The notes beneath the pieces are model-generated. The model made no database searches and was not told where the DNA came from. It worked only from the letters and a program-made list of their open reading frames with translations. Both the position numbers and the translations under genes were made by a program. From assembly GCA_030549495.1 (NCBI GenBank), contig JAUIRK010000605.1, forward strand, positions 1 to 64,000: a stretch of DNA of 64,000 nucleotides, in the 5' to 3' direction. Positions 43,407-56,819 of the stretch are shown here, piece after piece. This DNA comes from Nectonema munidae (Eukaryota; Nematomorpha; Nectonematoida; Nectonematidae). How positions within the stretch are numbered: position 1 is the first letter of the stretch; each line of letters opens with the position of its first letter.

Positions 43407-46022
43407 TTAAACACCAAATATTTTTTTATTTGTCATTCTAAACAGTTTAAACGAGTGAAAAGCATCCATCGCATTGCGTTCAAGTTGTTTTAAAAAATGA
43501 AGATTTTTAACACATTTAGGTTTCGCTGTATTCTTAGCTACCAGGTAGAATATATCCCACTACATATTTTTATTTTATTTCGAAAAATTGTTTTCTTGAA
43601 TTTATTTGCTTCCCACGACTGAAGAAAATTCATAATCAGTGCTAGACAAAAATAATCCATGATAATCCATCATTTTTCATGGGTTAAAAAGAATTATTAT
43701 TGAAAATTTCCAAAAAAAATTAGTCTTCTGTTATTTTTTGGCGCTCAGCTTTCCAAAATTTTGCACAAAAATATACGTGCAGTGTTGGAATCCAAGTTAT
43801 TTAGGAAGAGCTTTAAAAAAATTTTTATCCAAAAAATGAATTCATTTTTTCAAAATTTACTATACCAATCACTTTTCTTTATTCCTTTGTAGTTGACTCT
43901 TTTGCAATTTTTCACAAAAATATTGTATTATTTTTTGAATATGTATATTTAATTTAAGTAAAGAGAAAATCAACACTAAAAACAAGGCTGAATTGTCTCG
44001 ACTTTCCATAAAGGAAAACTATTTATTGACGCTTTACATTATTATGCTTTACGGTCTATATCACGAAATATGATAGGAGAAAGTAGAAAAAAGAAGTGAG
44101 TGAAATGAGAATGGCAACTAGTCTCGTATCTCGAATATAATTTGTCCGCATTTGTAAACCGCAAAACTTATCAAACATATATAATTTTGCAATTAACATT
44201 AATTTTAATTTTTTTAATAATAATAATCAAATAACCCTGCGTTTTGTGGGTGATCTTTTTTTATATGATGGAATAAGAATTTCGTTTGTTTAAAAGAGAT
44301 ATCGCCGAAGAGGCACACGATGGACTTTCTGAGTAGTAAAAATGGTATGACTGATTTTGTTGTCTACGAAATCTCATTTTGGTCGGAGATTGTTCACACA
44401 GATGGGTTACACACCCATGTTACCAACTAATCTTTGTTATCTTGAAATATACTAATTTAAAAAAATGAAACCTGATAATACTTTTTAAAAGTCTGAACTT
44501 CAATATTTTTAGTTACCGTTATCGCATCCAAAAGAAAAATGTCCATGAATAAGTGTACAAATGATAGGAAAGTATATATCACTAATCAAACAAGGGAAGA
44601 CTGGAACAAGACGGGCATCTCTCAAAACAATCAAGAAAATAAAATAAAAAAAATTGCTCAGGAAATTTTTTAAATTATCCCCACACAAGAAATTTTTTTA
44701 AGCAAACATATGAAACTTATATTAATTGTTAGGAAACCAATTATTGTGAAAATGGTCTCCTAGATGAGAATAGTTTTTGTTGAAACAGTTTTCATTAAAA
44801 ACACGCAGTCGTTTTAGCAAAAAATTACCACACACTTACGTTCATCTGTAATAAGCAGAGTAAAAAAATTTTTAACATTTATTTTATAGTGAAATTTTTT
44901 TTGACTTTTTAGAGAAAAAATTGTCAATCTCACAATTTTAGCAAACAATAGGCTTTTTTTTGTCTTTAATTGAAAAAACTTACAGATTGAAATCTAAGAA
45001 TTTTTTTTATTTCAAATGTTAAATTGATATAAATACGAGTATTTAAGGGGAGACAAGAAGGTATTTAATAAAAGTAAGAAGGTGAGATTTCATTTTTTTT
45101 CTAAATTTTTTAGTAAATCAGAGAGGGGTTTTTTAAAATTGATCATAATCATCAATACTTTAGTTTTGTTTCCAAAGATGAGACACGAAATAGGATGATA
45201 ATTTCAAGTACAATGTTAGACTTAAAAAAAACAAAAAAATGGACTCAAGATATTTTGATTATGTAAGGCCGGATTCTGGATAATTATGTAATTTAACTAC
45301 TGATGAATTTAATTCTTGGTAATTTATAATTGTGATCAGCGCATTCGCCAGACTCCATGTACAGAGGCGGCAAAATAAATCCGAGGGGTGGGGGCAAAGC
45401 ATTTTTTAGCTTTTGAATATTGTAAGCGTAAATAGATGAAGTAATTTGTTTTGATGCCTTCCCTAACCTCAAGTTAAATGATAACTCACTGTGAATCTCC
45501 AACTTTCTTTTTCTTTGAAACATTTTTCCGTAAATCAGAACTCAACAAGGAAAGGAAATTTTTCAGAAAATATTATGAATTAATTTTGTGAAATGGTAGA
45601 ATAATACTAAAAGAAATATAACGATTGAAAAACTTCTTGTACTCATAAAGTAGCCAACTAATTTACGTCTTTTTGCTATTTTTTAAAATTAACAAAAAGA
45701 GTGATATGCGTTAGAGATGTAAAATATTGTCAGTCATTATTTTTGTTTAACTAATAAATCCCCTGGTTCCAAAGGAAAAATCGCATAGTTATTGGTTTTC
45801 AACTTTTTACTTGCATGGACTCCTTTGATCATTTGTCAAAATTTAACCCCCCCCCCCTCTTAAATTATTCACCTCTAAATTTGCATTTGAAAAAATGTTA
45901 TCAAAATTTTCAATCAAAATAACTCTAAAGTAATATCCAAAATCTTCAAATTTCTTCCCTATCAGCATTCTGTCAAGGACACTGGAGAAATGATTAATAC
46001 TTACACCTTTACATAGTTTTTA
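43407..46022. other. AT-rich non-coding stretch
   Basis: No gene recognised. A run of nine or more C lies near 45849. Confidence 0.4.
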
Positions 46023-46115
46023 TAGTTGGTTAGATATTGGGTTCGATCTTTCATCAAGCCACCTTTACTCATAGTCTAATACAAGCAGCGCAAGTGTGCC
46101 TCTTCAATGAAAACA
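46023..46115 (+). mobile_element. tRNA-derived SINE, internally deleted copy
   Basis: A box GTTGGTTAGATATTGG runs almost directly into the B box GGGTTCGATC, so about 30 bases between the boxes are missing relative to the copy at 43280. The tail (CATCAAGCCACCTTTACTCA, TAGTCTAATACAAG) is kept. Confidence 0.7.
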
Positions 46116-46539
46116 CTGCACGGTATCTTTATAAAGGTGCCCTTACCCTACACGTTTCGTCATTTTGTTGAAACCTTTGATCATATAAAGAAAGCTCACC
46201 CCAAAATGTTCACATGAAGAAAAATCACTTACGGAATAGTTGTTTCATTTCTTACGATCTCTTCAGATGTAGTCTGTTTGTTTGTGCGTTCAAATGTTTC
46301 CTTTCCCACTAAGATCTGTTAAATTCGCACTGTTGTGATCAACTTTACTAAGAAGTAGTTTCTATGCTGACAATTTGATTGCTTTTCATTCAGTCTTCAT
46401 CTGTCATAAATCTTTACAATAAAAGAAAATAAGGTGTGGATCAAGTTTAGAAAAACTTTGATTAAAAAGCAGAATGAAATACAGAAGAAAAAATGAACGC
46501 TTGCCAATCTTTGTATGCTTTCCAAATTATAAATAGAAA

Positions 46540-46890
46540 TACAGTAGACGCTCGTTAACTCGGACCCTGATAACTCGGATATCGGATAAGTCGGACCGCG
46601 AGGGAGAATATAAATGTTTGCCCTCATAGGCTTACAAGGGGTCATTTTCACTGACTTTTTTAATTTCGATTTGGCTTACAAGCAGCCATTTTATTTTTTT
46701 ACTCCATAGGTAGTTCGCGGTCATTCTAAATTTTGACGTTATTCCAAAGCTTATTGTGGCTATAAATTTGTCCAATTAGAAATATTTTTTTCTACCATAT
46801 ATATATATAGTAGACCCTCTGTTATGTCGGACAATCGGCATAGTCAGACACCCTTCTCCCCCATGTAGTTTGACTTAACGAGGGTCTATA
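46540..46890. mobile_element. Tigger-like MITE(s)
   Basis: Starts TACAGTAGACGCTCGTTAAC and ends GACTTAACGAGGGTCTATA; the ends are inverted copies of the CAGTAGACCCTCGTTAA motif that terminates many pogo/Tigger elements. A second end-like motif (AGTAGACCCTCTGTTATGTC) lies at about 46810, so either one element with subterminal repeats or a smaller one nested at the right is present. No transposase. Confidence 0.65.
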
Positions 46891-47580
46891 TTAAAAATTA
46901 TAAATAGAAAATTTAATAAAACTGAGAGAGGTGAAATATGGTAGTAATTCAATTCTTAAAATCATTTTCATGAAGAAATTCGACAAAAATACGATAAATG
47001 CTGCAAATATCTTTGTAAGAATCATTCAATTACAAAAATTAAAATATTTTGTTTATCTCGTCAATTTTTTACTATATCTCTTTCCCTTTTTGAATAAAAC
47101 TATTCACTCGTTTTGATGAAATCTCTATTTATTTTATATAAGATGCAATTAAACTCAATAAAAAATAAGATCCCGTTTTACAGAGACGCGTCAATAAGAG
47201 TCGGTATGAGACCTTTCCTTGGAAATCCATTGAAATATATTAATTTTACGCTTTCCATTAGACCAGCACCTTCGCCACTGAAATCAGCTTCCCTCACCCC
47301 TGGGACAAGAGTCTAGCAGTGGAGGCATTAGAGCGAATTGACTTTAGAATTAAATAAGCATCAGCATCTTTGAAATTTAAACCAAATCTTCAACAACCAA
47401 AGTCATGATAGCAATCAAAGTTCTTTTGAGAGTTATTTTATTTGATAAAAATGGAGTAAAAGACGAAAACAAAAACATGTACGTGTAATATTTAAAAATA
47501 TCTTCAAATGTAATGGAGTGTCGTGTATTTGAAAAAAATTTAAAGCTCCGCCATCTTTTTCAAAGGATATTTTATCAATA
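46891..47580. other. Non-coding stretch
   Basis: Two short open frames at 46931-47316 have no motif. Nothing else recognised. Confidence 0.4.
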
Positions 47581-49968
<2,388 letters not shown>

Positions 49969-50109
49969 CCTCGGATACATATGCCGGAACAAAATGACCT
50001 CAATTAACCATATTAGTGCTGGGCAAAATTTCTCCGCTCAAGTGCTGGAAGTGCCCCCCCCCCCCCCCATTTTTCTCAGATATTAATAAGTTTTTATAAA
50101 TATTTTTAA

Positions 50110-51300
50110 TGTTACATATATATTTCAACTATGCTGAATTCAGTGGTGATGTCCATTTTTTTATCAAAATCAATCAAACCTGTCAAAAAATTGATCCAAA
50201 TGTGACAGCTCATCTCAAAAGGGAACTTTTTATCTAAACAAGTTTATAATGTTTTTTACACATGTATACCCATTTTCAAATATGCTGAATTCAGTGGTGA
50301 TAGTCATTTTTTATGAAAATCAATCAAACCTGTCAAAAAATTGATCTAAATGTGACAGCTCATCTCAAAAAGGAACTTTTTATCTAGATAAGTATATAAA
50401 GTTTTTTACACATGTATACCCATTTTCAAATATGCTGAATTCAGTGGTGATATTCATTTTTTATGAAAATCAATCAAACCTGTCAAAAAATTGATCTAAA
50501 TGTGACAGCTCATCTCAAAAAGGAATTTTTTATCTAGATAAGTATATAAAGTTTTTTACACATGTATACCCATTTTCAAATATGCTGAATTCAGTGGTGA
50601 TATTCATTTTTTTTATGAAAATCATTCAAACCTGTCAAAAAAGTGATTTACATATGACAACTCATCTCAAAAAAGAAACTTTTTATCTAAATAATTATAT
50701 AATGTTTTTTACACATATACACACCCATTTTCAAGCGATGATATTCATTTTTTTTATAAAAATCAATTAAAGTTATCAAAGCATTGATTTATATATGACA
50801 GCTCATCTTAAAAAGAAACTTTTTATCTAAGTAATAATATAAAGTTTTTTACACATATATACCCATTTTTAAACTGCGTAATTCAGTGGTGAATAATCAT
50901 TTTTTTTATAAAAATCAATCAAAACTGTCAAAAAATTAATTTATCCCAAAAAGAAAGGATCAGGCACGGTTTTTTGAATTAGAGAATTACGTTTAATAGA
51001 AAGTATAGGGAGGTTATGAAGTTTACCATGTATGGCATTTTAAACACATATACCCATTTTCAAGTAGGCTGTGTTTACTGGTTATATTCCTTTTTTTTAT
51101 ATAAATATTAGTCAAACCTGAGAAAACAATTTAAATATGACAGCCCATGTCAAAATTAAAATTTTTATTCTTTTAAAGTTTTTTATACATTTCAAGTATG
51201 CAGAATTGATGATGTTCATTTTTTATGAAATCAATAAAACCTGTAAATCAATGTCAAATATATAAACATAAAAATAACTTCTACTTGCAGTTTTCTCTGG
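50110..51300 (+). repeat. Left arm: about eight tandem ~150-bp units
   Basis: The unit is marked by ATGCTGAATTCAGTGGTGAT, followed by a poly-T, AATCAATCAAACCTGTCAAA, TGACAGCTCATCTCAAAA, CTTTTTATCTA and TTTTTTACACATGTATACCC. Marker positions are about 50133, 50284, 50434, 50584, 50735, 50876, 51067 and 51198. The outer three or four units are almost identical and the inner ones increasingly diverged. A run of 15 C lies just outside at about 50054. Confidence 0.92.
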
Positions 51301-51339
51301 TAATTATTTTCTTAATTTATTTAATAAACCAACTTTAAG

Positions 51340-53100
51340 TGTTTAATTCACTCAAAATATTTCATTCTACAGTTACTTATGTAACCCGATAGGATCTCCA
51401 TCTTTTTGGCTACAAATTCGTTATCGGCTCGTAGTCTCTACGTCATATTATAATTTACAGTATATAATTTTGGTATTCATTCTATGATGATCCTTTCTTG
51501 GTAGCTCTTTTTTCATTAGAATTTATATTTTTCAATGTGTGTTCGAAAATTTTTTTATAAGGATAAAATTACTTTTTTCCTCTCAGGCCTGAATATTTGT
51601 CAACCAATCTCATTTCAAAGGTTTTTTTTCTGATGAATCATTCGTGATGTTCATTGTTCAATTACAAAAAGTTGTCAACGTTCTTCATCTAAAAAATTAT
51701 CTCTTTGACACAAAAGGAAAATGATGGACAAATTCAATTTAAATTAAAAATATCTTGCCAGTGACTAAATTCTCACATATTGGATCTGTGCCATTTTTGA
51801 TAAATCTGACCTATTCTAAATTTTCAGATTTCCTACGCTTAACTGTAATCCTAGATTATAAGCTATAGATTTAAATATTTTTCATTTGTAAAAGAGGAAC
51901 TTATTTTTCACAGTCAAAATCTTTTTTGAAGTATATAATTAAACCACTTCCTAGTTCATTAGAACATGGTAGATCTTCCTTTTAGTAAAGATACATACTT
52001 GTTTTTAATTATTATTTGTTTTGATCACATGTTCTCTTTTCATTTAGTTTTCAACTTGGTTCCTTCTCTCATACAAATTTTCAAAAGATTTTATAATACG
52101 TTTTATATTTTTTAATAAATATTTTATACTCAAGATGATTGTAGAAAGTATTATAAGCCAAAATATACAAAAAAAAAAGTATATTTTTACTATATACCTA
52201 ATATACAGCGATTTTTTGAATTTTTTTTACAGAACTGATTTTCGGGCATACATTACTAATTCAATTGCCACTTCGAGATATTTTTTAACCGCATTATCCA
52301 AAATCCAGTTCAGAAATAAAATAAGCATAGTCTATTTGGTATAAAACAGATATTTTAAATTTTTTAAAATATTTTTGAAGACAGTATCTAAAAGTAAACC
52401 GCAAATCTGATTCAAGCTTTCAGATATTTTAAAACCATAAATGCCAAAGCTGAGTCCAAAAATTAAACCAGCATCTTCCATTTGGCATAAAAACAGATAT
52501 TTTATTTAAATTTTAAAAATATTTCTGTAGACATTAGACGTAAATCGAAAATTTGATTGACACTTTCAGACATTTAAAACCTCTAAATGCAAAAAATGAT
52601 TTCAGAAATAAAAATTATCATGGTCGAATTGGTATAAAAACATATATTTCATATAAAATTAGAGAGAATATTTTGGGATATAGTTTTCAGACATAAACCG
52701 CAAATTTGATTGAAACTGACCGATATTGTAAAACCTCTAAATGTCGAAAACTGTGTTCAGAAATGAAATCAGCATGATCTGATTTGCTATAAAAACATAT
52801 ATTTCATTGTAAAATTTGAATCAATATTTTTGAAGACAATTTTTAGAACTAAACCGCAAATTTGATATTGATACTTATATGTATTTTCAAATTCAAACTG
52901 TAAAAATTGAGTCCATAAATGAAACTAGCATGGGGCGATTTGAGTATAAAAACATATATTTAATTGTAAAATTTGGATGAATGTTTTTGGAGACAATTTT
53001 TAGAAGTAAACCGCAATGATAACACTTATAGGTATTTTCAAATCCTAAATGTAAAAAATGGCCGAAAGAAACCGAAAATGGGGGGGGGTTTTATGATTAC
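51340..53100. repeat. Core of the TTAA element with a second tandem array
   Basis: The left half (51340-52330) is AT-rich with no recognised gene. The right half (about 52339-53080) holds five units of ~146-157 bp marked by GTATAAAAACATATATTTCA and AGTAAACCGCAAATTTGATT; unit starts are near 52339, 52485, 52632, 52787 and 52944. This unit is unrelated to the arm unit. A G run lies at about 53081. Confidence 0.8.
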
Positions 53101-53104
53101 GAAA

Positions 53105-54470
53105 TTGGTTTATTAAATAAATTAAGAAAATAAATACCAGAGAAATACTGCAAGTAGAAGTTATTTTTATGTTTATATATTTGACATTGATATACAGGTT
53201 TTATTGATTTATAAAAAATGAACACATCAATTCTGCATACTTAATGTTTAAAAATTTAAAGGATAAAAATTTTAATTTTGACATGGGGTCAATTTAAATT
53301 GTTTTCTAGGTTTGACTAATTTTTATAAAAAAAAGGAATATAACCAGTGAATTACAGCCTACTTAAAAATGGGTATATATGCGTAAAATGCTTTATAGAT
53401 GGTATAACTTACATAACCTCCATAGTTTCTTTTAAAGTAATGTCTCTAATTTATAAATCAGTGCTTTGATACCTTTAATTTTTGGAAAAAATCAATTTTT
53501 CAGTTCTGAATTACGCATTTTTATAATGGATATATATGTGTAAAAAACTTTATATTATTACTTAGATAAAAAGTTTCTTTTTAAGATGAGCTGTCATATA
53601 TAAATCAATGCTTTGATAACTTTAATTGATTTTTATAAAAAAAAGAATATCACCGCTGAATTCAGCATGCTTAAAAATGGGTGTATACTGTATATGTGTA
53701 AAAAACATTATATAATTATTTAGATAAAAAGTTTCTTTTTTGAGATGAGCTGTCATATGTAAATCACTTTTTTGACAGGTTTGAATGATTTTCATAAAAA
53801 AAAATGAATAACATCACTGAATTCAGCATATTTAAAAATGGGTATACATGTGTAAAAAACTTTATATATTTATTTAGATAAAAAGTTCCTTTTTGAGATG
53901 AGCTGTCATATTTAGATCAATTTTTGACAGGTTTGATTGATTTTCATAAAAAAATGAATATCAGCATATTTGAAAATGGGTATACATGTGTAAAAAACTT
54001 TATATATTTATTTAGATAAAAAGTTCCTTTTTGAGATGAGCTGTCACATTTAGATCAATTTTTGACAGGTTTGATTGATTTTCATAAAAAAATGAATATC
54101 ACCACTGAATTCAGCATATTTGAAAATGGGTATACATGTGTAAAAAACTTTATATAATTATTTAGATAAAAAGTTCCTTTTTGAGATGAGCTGTCACATT
54201 TATATCAATTTTTTGACAAGTTTGATTGATTTTCATAAAAAATGAATATCACCACTGAATTCAGCATATTTGAAAATGGGTATACATGTGTAAAAAACTT
54301 TATATAATTATTTAAATAAAAAGTTCTTTTTTGAGATGAGCTGTCAAATATAAAATTTTTTGACAGGTTTGATTGATTTTGAAAAAAATGAACATCACCA
54401 CTGAATTCAGCATAGTTGAAATATATATGTAACATTAAAAATATTTATAAAAACTTATTAATATCTGAGA
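53105..54470 (-). repeat. Right arm: about nine inverted ~150-bp units
   Basis: Reverse-complement copies of the left-arm unit, with ATCACCACTGAATTCAGCAT markers near 54400, 54258, 54104, 53955, 53820, 53655, 53505, 53345 and 53225. As in the left arm, outer units are the most alike and the inner ones decayed. The two arms could pair into a hairpin of more than 1 kb. Confidence 0.9.
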
Positions 54471-54540
54471 AAAATAGGGGGGCACTTTACGCCACCCAGC
54501 ACTTGAGCGGACAAATTTTGCCCAGCACTAATAGGGTTAA

Positions 54541-55073
54541 GGTACAGCTTTAGAAAACGCATTGTCTGCTATATTTTTAAATAAGTTTTTTTAATATAAT
54601 TCAAAGCAGATTATTTTATTTTATTTTACGGAACACTGGTGCCCAATTTAGCTTGAAAGTATTTCAAAAATTCCATATGCGTAATTTATGAAGAAGGAGT
54701 TTTAATAAATATTTAAAAAAAAAATTACTTTTTACAGAAAAAATTGACTTTTTTGACCTATAAAAATTTTGAACTTAAAAAATAAAGGCTGCACTAGTTC
54801 TTCAATTAATCTCAAAAACGTTACCTAAAAAAACTGACAGTAACATTAATTAGATCTTTTTGAGGAATCAATTTTAAACTAGTATAAAAAATAAAAACAG
54901 ATTTATTGGGAATTTTTGAATTAAAATATTTTTAGCCTTTTAATAATTTCAACCTTATGCGTCCCAAGTTGGTTTTATTTTACCGAATTCGACTCCAACC
55001 TCAAAAGCAGAAAATATAGCTCCGTCTTCGACTTTCCCCAACAATTACAATTGTTAGAAAGAATTAAAAAAAA
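54541..55073. other. AT-rich non-coding stretch
   Basis: Nothing recognised between the TTAA element and the 3' end of the receptor gene. Confidence 0.45.
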
Positions 55074-55074
55074 T

Positions 55075-56049
55075 TTATTGCGTTTTTTGAAATGCTCTAA
55101 AGTGAAACATTTTTTTGAAATTCCTCTCAAAACATTTTTCCGAAAAGAAGATGGGGAAGTGGAAGAAGCAGGTTGTGAAGATTAGAAAGTTTTTTACGCT
55201 TTTGATCATCGTGTTCTCTTTGGATTCTTGCAGGAACACAAAATCGTAGATGATAGAAGGGGTGTAACAGAGGATGCAGAGCAAATTGAAGACAAAATAT
55301 GTTGCTATGCGTCTTTCTATCTTCTTCAACTTTGACTCGGCTGACACAGATAACTCTTCGTCTTGGCTTCGGATCTGGATAGCGGCATTCGAAAAGGAGC
55401 GCAGAGCTAATCCCGTGATTGTTGTTAGATTCTGCTCTTCCCGCGCTCTTCTGCGCGAAACCACCTCCTTCCACAAAGAGTAGAACTTCTTATTGAAGTA
55501 AGCATAACCTAGGATGTTGCAGAAGAGAATGATGTTTTTGTAAGAGATTGAAAAGATTTTGTAGTGCAGTCGCGATATTTTCTCCCTCTTGTAAAAGTAT
55601 AGGAGGGTGCTGCTGACATTCACGATCACAAACAAAACGAAGATTATGATGTAGGGAAGGAGGATAAAAAATTTGTCGCTCTGGATTTGATGATAACGGT
55701 GCGGAAACTTAATTATCATGTACTTGTAGTAAGAAGCGAGAACCAGGAGGGTGGCGTAGGAGTTGAGGCACAGGTTGTTGAGCGGGTGCACAATCAGGTA
55801 CTTGAGGATGCACTTTTCTTGGGTGGAGTCGCGTGACGTGCACTTTTGCGTCACGCTAAGCAGGAGTGTGATCTTCATCACGGAGATCAAGATGTCGAAG
55901 CTGTTCACCAGCCATAGCAGGGCACATATGGGCGTGGCATTTTTTACTCTTTGGAAAACGAAGAAGGAGAGAAGGGAGGCTGCGAGAAGGAGGCAGGCTG
56001 GAGACATCTTGAGGAAAAGAAGGAGCCAGGCGGACCACGAAACAGGCAT
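55075..56049 (-). CDS. Divergent seven-helix (GPCR-like) receptor, paralog 2
   Basis: A complete 324-residue single-exon frame. The ATG at 56049 is the first after an in-frame stop. About seven hydrophobic segments lie near residues 8-33, 40-65, 84-110, 126-154, 164-186, 240-266 and 276-300. Helix 3 ends ASYYKYMIIKFPHRY, where rhodopsin-family GPCRs have DRY and a P-x-x-Y. Helix 6 has LCILCYTPSIIYDF (CWxP-like). Helix 7 has FPIFFSEKCFERNFKKMF, aligning with NPxxY-x(5,6)-F-R/K-x-x-F and followed by the helix-8-like basic stretch. Two Cys flank the start of helix 3. Intracellular loop 3 is long and charged. It is clearly homologous to the protein at 6869-7783. The stop codon overlaps an AATAAA (55074-55079). 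Ligand unknown; could be chemosensory or a peptide/orphan receptor. Confidence 0.8.
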   Translation of the reverse strand: MPVSWSAWLLLFLKMSPACLLLAASLLSFFVFQRVKNATPICALLWLVNSFDILISVMKITLLLSVTQKCTSRDSTQEKCILKYLIVHPLNNLCLNSYATLLVLASYYKYMIIKFPHRYHQIQSDKFFILLPYIIIFVLFVIVNVSSTLLYFYKREKISRLHYKIFSISYKNIILFCNILGYAYFNKKFYSLWKEVVSRRRAREEQNLTTITGLALRSFSNAAIQIRSQDEELSVSAESKLKKIERRIATYFVFNLLCILCYTPSIIYDFVFLQESKENTMIKSVKNFLIFTTCFFHFPIFFSEKCFERNFKKMFHFRAFQKTQ

Positions 56050-56755
56050 TCGCTTCTTGTGGCATGAACCGCTTCTTATGCTTTAGCGTTTTTTAGGTTC
56101 AGACATTGGCAAACAGAGATGTTATACATATATGTATTGATTGATTTCGCAAAATATTAAGATCTATATCATCTAAATTATTGAGATAATTCTGACAGGG
56201 TAACTACATTTTTCTCGTTTATTAATAACACGTATACTCTTTTCTTAAATAGTTATTCTAAAGATTCCCTCTTACTATAAATTATTATGAATCGCATTTC
56301 TCTTAAGCTATCGTTTATATGTGTATATGGCTTATCTCTATAGTTTTAAATTACACTTACAACTTAAATAATGTGCATAATTTAAAATTTTTTCCTTAAT
56401 ATTGTCAATAAATAAATATTACATCTTCAATTAACCTTAACATCATCATCCCCAACATCATCATCATCATCATCTTCGTAATAAAATTGAACCTCTTGAT
56501 ACTTGACATAATAGACATATCACATTCCTGTTGTGGCTATGGTGTTGCAAATCAGTCTAAGGCAATAATTTAATTCATCATCATGATTTTTCAGGTACTC
56601 CTACGCTGAAATAGTCTTGTCAATCTTTAATTCCCTCTCTTCAATAAATATTGATGTTCTATTAAATTTAATTACTCAATACAGGCTTTTTATGCTTCTA
56701 CTCCTGTTTTTGCTCTTTTTTGCTAGCTTTCCTCGTAATCACTTTATTTTCGGCA
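56050..56755 (-). other. Upstream region of receptor 2, with short GAT repeat
   Basis: On the receptor's sense (minus) strand a short GAT repeat with a GGGGATGATGATG stretch lies at 56441-56474, about 390 bases upstream of the ATG. The 14-mer AAATCAATCAATAC lies at 56134-56147, 85 bases upstream. Both have counterparts upstream of receptor 1. No other gene seen. Confidence 0.5.
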
Positions 56756-56819
56756 GAACGCTTTGAACTCGTCACAGATTGGCTTCTTTCGCAATAACTT
56801 CCTTCACACTTCCTTTCCC

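Larger units (their letters stand above)
50004..54540. mobile_element. 4.5-kb TTAA-flanked element with tandem-repeat inverted arms
   Basis: The element proper is 50008-54536, flanked by TTAA at 50004-50007 and 54537-54540. Termini are CCATATTAGTGCTGGGCAAA and, in reverse complement, CCCTATTAGTGCTGGGCAAA. TTAA targets and CC-starting ends are typical of piggyBac transposons, but no transposase frame is seen. The inverted arms extend inward to about 51335 and 53105 (meeting AATAAACCAA / TTGGTTTATT), each ~1.3-1.4 kb and mostly tandem ~150-bp units. The 1.8-kb core has its own tandem repeats at the right. Probably a non-autonomous element that depends on a transposase in trans. Confidence 0.85.

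Noticed and set aside
50582-50770. 62-residue open frame in the TTAA element left arm
   Set aside because: Formed by the tandem unit. The same unit in neighbouring copies does not keep the frame.
55763-56086. 107-residue plus-strand open frame opposite receptor 2
   Set aside because: Antisense shadow of the receptor gene. Composition follows the receptor codons and no domain is present.
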